This document shows positions 8,838 to 16,218 of a stretch of 49,841 bases of DNA, piece after piece. The notes below the pieces were generated by a model, which saw nothing but the letters and a program-made list of their open reading frames with translations, had not been told where the DNA came from and made no database searches. Position numbers and translations under genes: made by a program. Origin of the DNA: DATGMS01 sp040905145 (GTDB taxonomy: Bacteria > Bacteroidota > Bacteroidia > Cytophagales > Cyclobacteriaceae); contig JBBDSC010000060.1 of the NCBI GenBank assembly GCA_040905145.1, forward strand, positions 1-49,841, given 5' to 3'. How positions within the stretch are numbered: position 1 is the first letter of the stretch; each line of letters opens with the position of its first letter.

Positions 8838-9287
8838 ATGACGGTTGAGGAAGCAATAAAACTGAAAATATGGAGCGACCCCTATAGCAAAGCGGTGGTA
8901 AATTTATTATATACCCATAGTTATATAGTTTCTGAACAAAATAAGCTCTTTAAGCCTCATGGAATTTCCCCTGAACAATATAATGTATTGAGGATTCTTA
9001 GAGGACAACACACCAACCCAATTTCAGTTTCTTCCATACAGGAGGGAATGCTTAACAAAATGTCAAATGCTTCCCGGCTAGTTGAAAAACTGAAACAAAA
9101 AGGATTGGTTGTAAGAAAGGAATGTCCTTCTGACAGAAGGCAGGTGGATGTCTCCATCACTCCAATGGGATTAAAATTACTGGCTTCTTTGGAAAATGAG
9201 GTAAAACAATTTAACCGGCAAACCATTCATCTCAAGCTGGGAGAAGTAAAAACACTCAATGATCTTTTGGATGGCTTAAGGTCATAA
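8838..9287 (+). CDS. MarR family transcriptional regulator
   Basis: I start at the ATG at 8838, giving 149 residues beginning MTVEEAIKLKIWSD; an upstream ATG at 8781 would add 19 residues of non-family sequence and would run over the palindrome at 8803-8814. The winged-helix region is clear: ILRGQHTNPISVSSIQEG, then the recognition helix NKMSNASRLVEKLKQKGLV, and the wing RKECPSDRRQVDVSITPMG. Members are dimeric repressors released by small phenolic or oxidative signals. It follows the permease gene by about 95 bases; the palindrome suggests autoregulation. Its ligand and targets are unknown; the OmpA-family gene downstream is a candidate target. Confidence 0.88.
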   Translation: MTVEEAIKLKIWSDPYSKAVVNLLYTHSYIVSEQNKLFKPHGISPEQYNVLRILRGQHTNPISVSSIQEGMLNKMSNASRLVEKLKQKGLVVRKECPSDRRQVDVSITPMGLKLLASLENEVKQFNRQTIHLKLGEVKTLNDLLDGLRS

Positions 9288-9488
9288 AAAAATAAACTTT
9301 CGCTGCTTTACTGCGTTGAAGCACATAATAAGAAAAGAGAGAGAAATGCGCTTTTATCACCAAAGATCCATTATAATTATATTTTGCTAAGTTTGTTTTG
9401 GCATAGTTTATGAATGAATGTTTTAATTAATTTCAGGTTAAAGCGCAAAACATTTGAGCTTTAGTTTATCAATTCTAAAATAAATAAT

Positions 9489-9500
9489 ATACATTTGTAT
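9489..9500. promoter_or_regulatory. ATACA-TT-TGTAT inverted repeat upstream of the OmpA-family promoter
   Basis: A 5-bp inverted repeat with a 2-base spacer lies about 22 bases upstream of the -33 element of the OmpA-family promoter. It shares TATACATTT with the palindromic region before the MarR gene, so it may be a second binding site of that regulator. This is inference from sequence resemblance only. Confidence 0.3.
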
Positions 9501-9521
9501 TAGTGACTAAAAGTAGATAAG

Positions 9522-9551
9522 TTTGGATTTAAATTAAAACCCTTAATTTTG
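9522..9551 (+). promoter_or_regulatory. Bacteroidota-type promoter for the OmpA-family gene
   Basis: TTTG at 9522-9525 and TAATTTTG at 9544-9551 match the -33 TTTG and -7 TAnnTTTG elements known from Bacteroides, with 18 bases between them. Transcription would begin near 9558, leaving a leader of roughly a dozen bases before the ATG at 9571, with no Shine-Dalgarno, as is common in this phylum for abundant outer-membrane proteins. Confidence 0.65.
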
Positions 9552-9570
9552 TAAAAAAAAATTTTTTACC

Positions 9571-10863
9571 ATGAAAAAATTAATACTATCAACATTAATA
9601 GTTGGTGCATTGGCCGTTGGCGCCAATGCTCAAAATGACTTTAACAAGTGGTCCGTCGATGTCAATGGGGGGTTTAATAAACCAATGGCTCCTATGACTC
9701 CCGGTTACTATTCTCCCACTTTAAATTTAGGACATGCAGACCTAGGGGTCAGATATATGTTCAATGAAAAGTTCGGTGCGAAATTAGATTATGGTTTCGG
9801 AAAATTTGTCAATGCCAGTAGTACTGATGATTACGCTACTTTTGAAACAGGATATTACAGGCTGAACCTTCAAGGAGTGGCAAACGTGGGCCGAATAATG
9901 AGTTGGGAGACGTTTTCCCGCAGAGTTAATTTACTTGGACATTTTGGTGCAGGCATTGGTAGGGTAAGTCCTAGGGAAAACACTTGGGCTGACTTTGATG
10001 ACAATGTTTACAATTTTATCGTTGGTTTAACCGGCCAGATTAAGTTGAGTGAAAGAATTGCATTAAATGCTGATGTCAGCACGATCATCAATGGTCGTCA
10101 AAATGTCTCATTTGATGGTGCCAGATCAATTCACGCCGAAGGCGGGGAGTACAATGGCCACTATGGTGCTAATGCAGTTTGGTGGACAGGTACTTTAGGC
10201 CTTTCCTTCTACTTAGGCAGTGGTGATAATCATGCAGACTGGCACATTAGAGACGATATGTATGCTACCAAAGCTGAATTAGCTAGTCAAATTGGCGAGA
10301 TCAAGGATATGTTGAAGGATTCAGATGGTGATGGTATTGCAGATTATCTTGACAAGGAGCCTAATACTCCAGCAGGTGCAAGGGTAGATTCCCAAGGAAG
10401 AACGCATGATTCAGATGGTGATGGTATTCCTGATCATTTGGATGAATGTCCATTTGTTCCTGGACCAGCTTCAGGAAACGGTTGTCCTCCAGATGACACA
10501 GTAGAACAGGTTGACTACTTCAGGCAAGCACTTAATGACGGATATGTGAATGTTTACTTTGCCTTTGATAGTGCCAGGCCACTAGGGTATTCTGCTTCAG
10601 CCGCCAATTATGTGGCTAACTTCTTGAAGAAAAACCCTGGGGTAAGTGTGGAAATCAAAGGTTATGCTGACGAATTAGGCCCTGAGGACTACAACATGAA
10701 ATTGTCTGAAAGAAGAGCTAGAGCAGTATACGATATTATTATAGACGCTGGTATTGACGCTTCTAGATTATCTTACCAAGGTTATGGTGAAGACACTAGT
10801 GTAGATAAGAGTTCTGTTGATGCCCGTCAATTGGCTAGGAGGACTAGCTTTGAAGTTCAGTAA
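9571..10863 (+). CDS. OmpA family outer-membrane protein with thrombospondin type 3 repeats
   Basis: The 430-residue protein has a signal peptide (MKKLILSTLIVGALAVGANA, cleavage after Ala20), an N-terminal beta-barrel of roughly 200 residues, two calcium-binding type 3 repeats (DSDGDGIADYLD near 250 and DSDGDGIPDHLDECP near 288), and a C-terminal OmpA peptidoglycan-binding domain with VYFAFDS, the KGYADELGPEDYNMKLSERRA core and the closing GYGED. It should link the outer membrane to peptidoglycan. It stands alone with its own promoter and terminator, consistent with high expression. Calcium-binding Asp positions are intact in both repeats. Confidence 0.95.
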   Translation: MKKLILSTLIVGALAVGANAQNDFNKWSVDVNGGFNKPMAPMTPGYYSPTLNLGHADLGVRYMFNEKFGAKLDYGFGKFVNASSTDDYATFETGYYRLNLQGVANVGRIMSWETFSRRVNLLGHFGAGIGRVSPRENTWADFDDNVYNFIVGLTGQIKLSERIALNADVSTIINGRQNVSFDGARSIHAEGGEYNGHYGANAVWWTGTLGLSFYLGSGDNHADWHIRDDMYATKAELASQIGEIKDMLKDSDGDGIADYLDKEPNTPAGARVDSQGRTHDSDGDGIPDHLDECPFVPGPASGNGCPPDDTVEQVDYFRQALNDGYVNVYFAFDSARPLGYSASAANYVANFLKKNPGVSVEIKGYADELGPEDYNMKLSERRARAVYDIIIDAGIDASRLSYQGYGEDTSVDKSSVDARQLARRTSFEVQ

Positions 10864-10883
10864 GCAATAAAAAACATAAATTT

Positions 10884-10917
10884 AAAAACCCGATCTTTTA
10901 CAGATCGGGTTTTTTTT
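10884..10917 (+). terminator. Rho-independent terminator after the OmpA-family gene
   Basis: An 8-bp GC-containing stem CCCGATCT/AGATCGGG (10889-10896 and 10902-10909) with loop TTTAC is extended by A:T pairs and followed by a run of T. It lies 20 bases after the stop codon and should separate the OmpA-family transcript from upp. Confidence 0.9.
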
Positions 10918-10933
10918 GGTTAATTTTAAAACC

Positions 10934-11584
10934 ATGTTTATCCTAAACCATCATCAATCAATAGCCAATCAGTATTTGGCAGAATTAAGGGATGTCACCA
11001 AGCAAAATGACCGCTTAAGATTCAGAAGGAATCTGGAAAGGCTCGGTGAGATAATGGCCTATGAAATCTCCAAAGAAATGGACTTCCAATCCAGTTCTAT
11101 CATAACCCCCCTTGAGAAAACAATTGTTGACCTTCTCTCCAGCCAACCCGTTATCATTCCTATTTTGAGGGCGGCTATTCCTTTTTTTCAAGGGATGGTC
11201 AATTATTTTGACCAAGCAGATTGTGGGTTTATAGGCGCCTATAGAAAAAAGCCTTTGGAGGAAAATTCAGACGTGGAAATAGAATTTGGCTACCTGGCAG
11301 CACCGGGTATAAAGGGAAAAGAAGTCATCCTAGTAGATCCTATGCTCGCGACCGGGAAATCATTTGTGGAAAGCCTAAATAATCTTTTAAAAAATGGGGA
11401 GCCTTCCAGGATCCATATTGTTTCTGTAATTGCGGCACCGGAAGGGATTCAATACATAAAGGACAACCTCTCTGTTTCACATAAGTTTTGGCTTTGTGCC
11501 TTGGATGAAAAATTGGATGAAAAGTATTATATCCTGCCTGGTCTTGGGGATGCGGGAGACCTTGCCTTTGGGCCCAAACTTTAA
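10934..11584 (+). CDS. upp: Uracil phosphoribosyltransferase
   Basis: I use the ATG at 10934, giving 216 residues that start MFILNHHQSIANQYLAELRD; an earlier GTG would place the start in the terminator. The phosphoribosyltransferase landmarks are present: TPLEKTIVDLL, VPI-like IIPILRAA, the PRPP loop ILVDPMLATGKS, and the uracil-binding C-terminal GLGDAGDLAFG. The enzyme makes UMP from uracil and PRPP in pyrimidine salvage. In the PRPP loop, Lys stands where many orthologues have Gly (ATGGS); I regard this as a lineage difference, since the rest is intact. The next gene, for a membrane protein, starts about 50 bases downstream. Confidence 0.9.
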   Translation: MFILNHHQSIANQYLAELRDVTKQNDRLRFRRNLERLGEIMAYEISKEMDFQSSSIITPLEKTIVDLLSSQPVIIPILRAAIPFFQGMVNYFDQADCGFIGAYRKKPLEENSDVEIEFGYLAAPGIKGKEVILVDPMLATGKSFVESLNNLLKNGEPSRIHIVSVIAAPEGIQYIKDNLSVSHKFWLCALDEKLDEKYYILPGLGDAGDLAFGPKL

Positions 11585-11636
11585 GAATGAACCGATATTG
11601 CTGTTTTTAGGTTATGGTCTGTCTTTTCTTTGTCAT

Positions 11637-12095
11637 ATGATCGAATATGTATTAAAGTTTTTAGGGATTTATTTGATGTCCCTATTTAAATTTATTGCGG
11701 GTCCAGTTTTAGGATATGCTGCAGGCTATTCCCTTTTGGAAATAATGGTGGTTACCGTTTTGGGAATGATGAGCAGTGTTTTTCTTTTCACTTATTTGGG
11801 TGAATGGGTCAAGAAACAGTGGGACATTAAAATTAGGAGGAAGAAAATCATTTTTTCCCGCAGGACTAGAAGGATTGTTACGGTTTGGCAAAAGTTTGGT
11901 GCCGCTGGCGTAGCTTTCTTTACACCTTTACTATTGACTCCTATTGGAGGGACCATAGTTTTAACCTCTTTTGGTGTGAAAAAGACGCTAATTATTAGCT
12001 ATATGTTTGTTAGCGGGATGTGGTGGTCCTTTGTCTTTGGCCTTTCTATAGAAAAACTTTTGGAAATAAAACTTTTGGAAGAATTACTCCGGTGA
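11637..12095 (+). CDS. Small integral membrane protein, possibly small multidrug export family (PF06695-like)
   Basis: I use the ATG at 11637 (MIEYVLKFLGIYLMS, 152 residues); the frame is open further upstream but that part overlaps upp. Three to four hydrophobic segments are visible: about residues 10-30 with FKFIAGPVLGYAAGYSLLE, 35-55, and a C-terminal pair around FFTPLLLTPIGGTIVLTSFG and ISYMFVSGMWWSFVFG. A basic cytoplasmic loop (KIRRKKIIFSRRTRRI) separates the halves. The GPVLG and TPIGG motifs recall the DedA/small-multidrug-export fold; the specific function is unknown. The 3' end overlaps the convergent DUF4403 gene by 12 bases. Confidence 0.7.
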   Translation: MIEYVLKFLGIYLMSLFKFIAGPVLGYAAGYSLLEIMVVTVLGMMSSVFLFTYLGEWVKKQWDIKIRRKKIIFSRRTRRIVTVWQKFGAAGVAFFTPLLLTPIGGTIVLTSFGVKKTLIISYMFVSGMWWSFVFGLSIEKLLEIKLLEELLR

Positions 12096-13514
12096 ACCTG
12101 CATTCCAAAATACATTCGATTCTTTCAGCCTTACTTCCATTTGGCCAGTAGCCTTTAGGTAAAGCCTGATATCATCTTCTGTTATATATATGTCATTTAC
12201 ATCCAATTCTGTATTTTTGACCCGGAAAGAGGCAAAATCAGTATTGATATACCCTTGTTCTTGAAGCTGCAACCTGGCTTCTTTAATATAAGGGCCTATA
12301 GGATACACCGCATGCTTTTTAATTTCATCCAAAAATTGCCTTTGTTTTAGCCAATTTGCACTGTTTGCTAAAATACTTTTTGTATTAATATCGAAATCGA
12401 TGTCTTCAAAGACAATGGCTTCACTTTTCATATCGTAGGTTGGTTTTCCTACCAAGAACAACTCTCCTTTAAGATCTTTTTTGTCCGTCCTCTTCACTGT
12501 AAAGGCCATCTTAAGCAAAGCCCTGTCCCCAAAGCTTTGGGTGGTCAATTCTTTGGGTATTAAATTGGTCTTCCCGTCCAGTTTAAACGCTTTACCCACC
12601 AATTCCTGATTCAAGTATTGGTCCAAGGTGTTATAAGTAATCGCAAGGGGCAGTGTGATCGAAATTTGATTTAGGATATCCTCATCTTCGTTGTATAAAA
12701 CTGCCGGTAGCGGGCTTGGATTAAAATTGGGCCGTTCACCTATCTGTGTAAAGACCTCTCCCTCCAATCCAATGTTGATTTGAAGCTTTTGATCGGAAGT
12801 GACCTTTTCACTGACCTTTACTTTATGTGGGATGGTATATATATAAGCATCAACATTCCCTTGCTCAATTTTCATTGGTTCTCCGTAAGCTTCCCAAGTT
12901 TTTTCTACTGCCTCTTTAAAGCTAATCCTGGAAACCCCGTTACTGCTTAGCTGATTGTTTAGGATATTTTCAATCCTTGTGCGAATAATCGGATCAAAGT
13001 CAATTGTAAAGCCCATAAAGTTGTATTGAAGGGATCTCCCCCAGCTTTCAATCTGGAGGTTATTAATGGAAATATCCCAGTTTTTCCCTACCTCAGGAGA
13101 GAAACTTACCTCAGGAAGAAGGGTTTCCTCATAAGGTATGGAAGTAGAAATCATTTGACCAAATATCTTCTTTTCTATCTTCAGATTGCCTTCCAGCCGC
13201 ATCGGCAATTTAATACTTAGACTATTGTTTCCATTGCCCAATAAACTAATTTTTCCAGTCCGGAAAACACTAATATCTGTGAACAAACCATTACTGACAC
13301 TGAGATCCTTTTCTTCATAGAGTAACTCTTTCACTCCATTATTTAAATGATCTTCTATATAAGAAAGGGGTATTTCCAAGGGAACATTAATTTTGGAAAC
13401 AGCTTTTGGCAAAGAAACAGGGTCACCTTTGAAGGTTGGTTTATCGGGATTTATTTTTTTGCAGGAGATAAAAGCGCAAAAAAACAGAAAAATTATGAGG
13501 GACCTATATATCAT
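12084..13514 (-). CDS. DUF4403 family lipoprotein
   Basis: The 476-residue protein has a short signal with a lipobox (FLFFCAFISC, Cys18). The body is rich in alternating strands with the pattern of DUF4403: LEIPLSYIEDHLNNGVKELLYEE near residue 46, LRVEGNLKI-like amphipathic strands, and two repeated halves (the IPLSYIEDHLN segment is echoed by LPLAITYNTLDQYLNQELVG near residue 295). The fold resembles lipid-binding tubular domains, so an envelope lipid-handling role is possible but speculative. It is common in Bacteroidota. Transcribed alone; its 3' end overlaps the membrane-protein gene. Confidence 0.82.
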   Translation of the reverse strand: MIYRSLIIFLFFCAFISCKKINPDKPTFKGDPVSLPKAVSKINVPLEIPLSYIEDHLNNGVKELLYEEKDLSVSNGLFTDISVFRTGKISLLGNGNNSLSIKLPMRLEGNLKIEKKIFGQMISTSIPYEETLLPEVSFSPEVGKNWDISINNLQIESWGRSLQYNFMGFTIDFDPIIRTRIENILNNQLSSNGVSRISFKEAVEKTWEAYGEPMKIEQGNVDAYIYTIPHKVKVSEKVTSDQKLQINIGLEGEVFTQIGERPNFNPSPLPAVLYNEDEDILNQISITLPLAITYNTLDQYLNQELVGKAFKLDGKTNLIPKELTTQSFGDRALLKMAFTVKRTDKKDLKGELFLVGKPTYDMKSEAIVFEDIDFDINTKSILANSANWLKQRQFLDEIKKHAVYPIGPYIKEARLQLQEQGYINTDFASFRVKNTELDVNDIYITEDDIRLYLKATGQMEVRLKESNVFWNAGSPE

Positions 13515-13752
13515 AAATTAAATATTGTTCAATTAAAATCTGCTTTTTGAATTAATAACTCCATAAATGCTTCTTTTAGTATTATAGTTCAATGTTAAAC
13601 CTTTCCAAACTTGGAATAGAAGGGTATAGACCTTGCCTTTTCTTCGTCTTATGATCATAAAGTTTCCCTTTAATTACATGGAGGGCTTAATTTTACTCTA
13701 TCCCCCGAACCGAAAGGGTTGTCCTCGATGTTAGCTTTCAAACGGAACAAAT

Positions 13753-14088
13753 ATGAATTGGAAGAAATTAGAGCATATCACTCAAATTGAGGACATTAAA
13801 AAAGAAAGCAATCAACAACCGATAATGATTTTTAAGCATTCAACCCGTTGTTCCATTAGTGGAATGGCATGGAACCGGCTTAAGAGTAATTGGAAGCTGG
13901 AAGATAGTGAAAAGATAATGCCATATTATTTGGACCTTATCACCTACAGGGAAATTTCAGAGGCCATTGCCAAAGAATTTGGGGTTAATCATGAATCTCC
14001 TCAGGTTATTATCATCAAGGAGGGGAAGGCTACTTATAACAACAGCCACATGGGCATCAATTATAAGGAGATACTTTCTCAGGTATAA
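13753..14088 (+). CDS. ytxJ: Monothiol bacilliredoxin YtxJ family
   Basis: The 111-residue protein matches YtxJ (BrxC-like): a short thioredoxin-like domain whose active site is HSTRCSIS with a single cysteine at residue 33, followed by YYLDLITYREISEAIAKEFGVNHESPQVIII, where the Pro of SPQ is the cis-Pro position. It is expected to remove bacillithiol from oxidised protein thiols. The presence of bshC, the last step of bacillithiol synthesis, in the same window supports this function. It stands alone between the DUF4403 gene and the exopolysaccharide cluster. Confidence 0.92.
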   Translation: MNWKKLEHITQIEDIKKESNQQPIMIFKHSTRCSISGMAWNRLKSNWKLEDSEKIMPYYLDLITYREISEAIAKEFGVNHESPQVIIIKEGKATYNNSHMGINYKEILSQV

Positions 14089-14248
14089 TCAATGGGAAAC
14101 ATGCGTTTCCCAATTCCAATACTACCCTTCTCCTGCATTTTTTCATGAACTTTTATTAAACTATCCCCTGCACTTTTGTCTAAATCCGTATGACTTTAGG
14201 GTATAGAAGCAGGGTATATGTATAAAAATGTTTTTAGTATACAAAAAA

Positions 14249-14278
14249 TTGCTTTACAAATAATTTATTCTATCTTTG
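14249..14278 (+). promoter_or_regulatory. Bacteroidota-type promoter at the head of the exopolysaccharide cluster
   Basis: TTG at 14249-14251 and TATCTTTG at 14271-14278 match the -33/-7 TAnnTTTG pattern with a 19-base spacer. The predicted start site near 14285 gives a leader of about 40 bases before the ATG of the sugar transferase, containing a direct repeat of AATCTTTTTAAATA. Confidence 0.6.
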
Positions 14279-14322
14279 TACTGATTAATCTTTTTAAATA
14301 ATCTTTTTAAATATTAGTGATT

Positions 14323-14985
14323 ATGGATATGACTTTTTCTAAAGTTAAGGAATGTGGTTCAAAACAGCGTTCCCGTCTATTAATAGATTCTTCGAAATTG
14401 TTAATGAAAAGATTATTTGACTTAACACTTGCCGTCTTTTCACTAGTACTTTTTTTTCTCTGGCTCTTTCCCTTGGTTGCCATAGCCATTAAATTGTCTT
14501 CTAAAGGCCCGGTTTTTTTCAAGCAGCTGAGGCACGGCAAAGATAATGTCCCCTTTTATTGCTATAAATTCAGGACTATGATAATGAATCGGAATGCTGA
14601 CACCCAGCAAGCCAGGAGAAACGACCGACGGATCACCCAAATAGGGAGAATGCTTAGAAAAACCAGCATTGATGAGCTCCCTCAAATTATTAATGTAATC
14701 CGCGGAGAAATGTCCATTGTTGGTCCAAGACCACATACCGTTCCGATGAATAATATATTTTCCAAAGAAATAGGTAATTTTATGTTCAGGCACTCCGTGA
14801 AGCCGGGAATAACGGGACTTGCTCAATCCAAAGGATTTAGGGGAGAGATAAAAGATTTCTTTGAAATACATTCGAGATATAAACTCGACATGTTTTATGT
14901 AAAGAAATGGGGCTTATATCTTGATTCGAAAATTGTTATTCGGACCATGCATACTTTGTTGTTTAAAAATGATAAGGCCTATTAA
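14323..14985 (+). CDS. Initiating sugar transferase (undecaprenyl-phosphate phosphoglycosyl transferase)
   Basis: I start at ATG 14323 (220 residues; ATG 14329 is equally possible). One membrane segment (about residues 34-55, VFSLVLFFLWLFPLVAIAI) precedes the catalytic core of the WcaJ/PglC family: KLSSKGPVFFKQLRHGKDN, CYKFRTM, RKTSIDELPQ, GEMSIVGPRPH and KPGITGLAQ. It is the short monotopic form without the extra N-terminal helices. It should transfer a sugar-1-phosphate to undecaprenyl phosphate, the first step of the polymer repeat unit. It is about 445 bases from the export gene that follows, and a close paralogue lies at 47029. Confidence 0.92.
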   Translation: MDMTFSKVKECGSKQRSRLLIDSSKLLMKRLFDLTLAVFSLVLFFLWLFPLVAIAIKLSSKGPVFFKQLRHGKDNVPFYCYKFRTMIMNRNADTQQARRNDRRITQIGRMLRKTSIDELPQIINVIRGEMSIVGPRPHTVPMNNIFSKEIGNFMFRHSVKPGITGLAQSKGFRGEIKDFFEIHSRYKLDMFYVKKWGLYLDSKIVIRTMHTLLFKNDKAY

Positions 14986-15429
14986 TTCATTTCAATTTAA
15001 TTACCCATCATAATACTTTTAACAATTAAACCACTTAATAGTCTTTCATTAATCTTGTCGAACGGGCATTACACGGCAAGTGCCAGCAATTAACAAAATC
15101 CAAACAGATAGAAGCCAAGAAGCGGGTGGGTGTAAACCCAAGTGTGAGAGAGAGATTAGAAGAAATTTGGTTAAGCACATTTTTATGTGACTGAAGGGGC
15201 GAAGCTGTAAATTGCCGGAAATGAAGTATATTTGAAGATATTCATGAAGATATTCAAAGTTTATACTTTTAATGTTGTAAAATTATTAACCACCAGTAGG
15301 CGTTCATCTAATAATCCAGTCGGGTGGATTCAAATGAATATAGAATCCCTTGAACTAAAGCATTACAATAGGATTAAAAGTAGAATGTGAAATTATTATC
15401 AGGAAACCTTTCTTAATTAAATTACTCCT
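14986..15429. other. Intergenic leader before the export genes
   Basis: No gene is seen. TATATTTG at 15227-15234 fits the -7 TAnnTTTG consensus but lacks a well-placed -33 element. A near-direct repeat of GAAGATATTCA occurs at 15235-15258. The interval may carry a second promoter for the OPX-Wzc genes; I cannot show it. Confidence 0.35.
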
Positions 15430-16209
15430 ATGAAATCTAAATTGATTTACATTTTGTTATTCATTGTGTTTACAAGTTGTGCCAAAAGAAATCTGGTATA
15501 CTTTAGTGATGTTGATTCAGATGCTGATTATTCAGTTGAAATTCCGGAAATGGTTGAACCCCAAATTCAAACTGATGATTTATTGAGAATAACTGTGACA
15601 AGTCTGAGTCCAGAGTCAAATTTGCTGTTCAATGCCGGGGTTTTAAATTCTGGAGGAGAAAACAGTATGAATGATGAGATGCAGAATTTAAATGCAGGTT
15701 ATCTGATAGATAAAAATGGGGAAATAAATTTTCCAGTCCTCGGAATGGTGAAATTGGGAGGGCTTACCAAACCGGAAGCAATAGAAGAAATGTCCCATAG
15801 ATTAAGTGAATATGTAAAGGATCCTATTGTAAATATCCGGTTCGTAAATTTCAAGATCACTGTGATTGGAGAAGTTAATATGCCTTCCACCTTTACTGTT
15901 CCGACCGAGAAAATCAATGTACTGGAAGCTTTGGGTCTTGCCGGAGACCTGACCCCATTTGGCAAGAGAGAAAATGTACTTATTATTAGAGAAAAAAATG
16001 GTGTGAGAAGTGCTACGAGATTTAATTTAAATAAAAAGGATATTTTAAGCTCTCCTTATTATTACTTGCAGCAAAATGACATTATCTATGTAGAGCCTGA
16101 TCAAATAAAGGCGATCCAGGCAAGTACCAACCAAAGGAGCTTAACTGTTTTGGGATTAACTTCATCCCTTGTTATTTCGATATTATTTAATCTTCGACAT
16201 TTTCTTTAA
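15430..16209 (+). CDS. Polysaccharide export outer-membrane lipoprotein (OPX/Wza-like)
   Basis: The 259-residue protein starts with a lipoprotein signal (LLFIVFTSC, Cys17). The Poly_export domain follows (QTDDLLRITVTSLSPE, then YLIDKNGEINFPVLGMVKLGGLTKPEAIEEM), then an SLBB region (VTVIGEVNMPSTF-like, INVLEALGLAGDLTPFGKRENVLIIRE), then NDIIYVEPD, and a C-terminal hydrophobic segment (VLGLTSSLVISILFNL) that may insert in the outer membrane as in Wza. It forms the export channel with the Wzc-type partner encoded 9 bases downstream. Length is typical of Bacteroidota OPX proteins. Confidence 0.94.
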   Translation: MKSKLIYILLFIVFTSCAKRNLVYFSDVDSDADYSVEIPEMVEPQIQTDDLLRITVTSLSPESNLLFNAGVLNSGGENSMNDEMQNLNAGYLIDKNGEINFPVLGMVKLGGLTKPEAIEEMSHRLSEYVKDPIVNIRFVNFKITVIGEVNMPSTFTVPTEKINVLEALGLAGDLTPFGKRENVLIIREKNGVRSATRFNLNKKDILSSPYYYLQQNDIIYVEPDQIKAIQASTNQRSLTVLGLTSSLVISILFNLRHFL

Positions 16210-16218
16210 TTAAAAGTC

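Noticed and set aside
15001..15429. Possible structured RNA or intron relic before the OPX gene
   Set aside because: Some GC-richer words recall intron RNA, but I could not find the 5' end, domain V or any reverse transcriptase piece.
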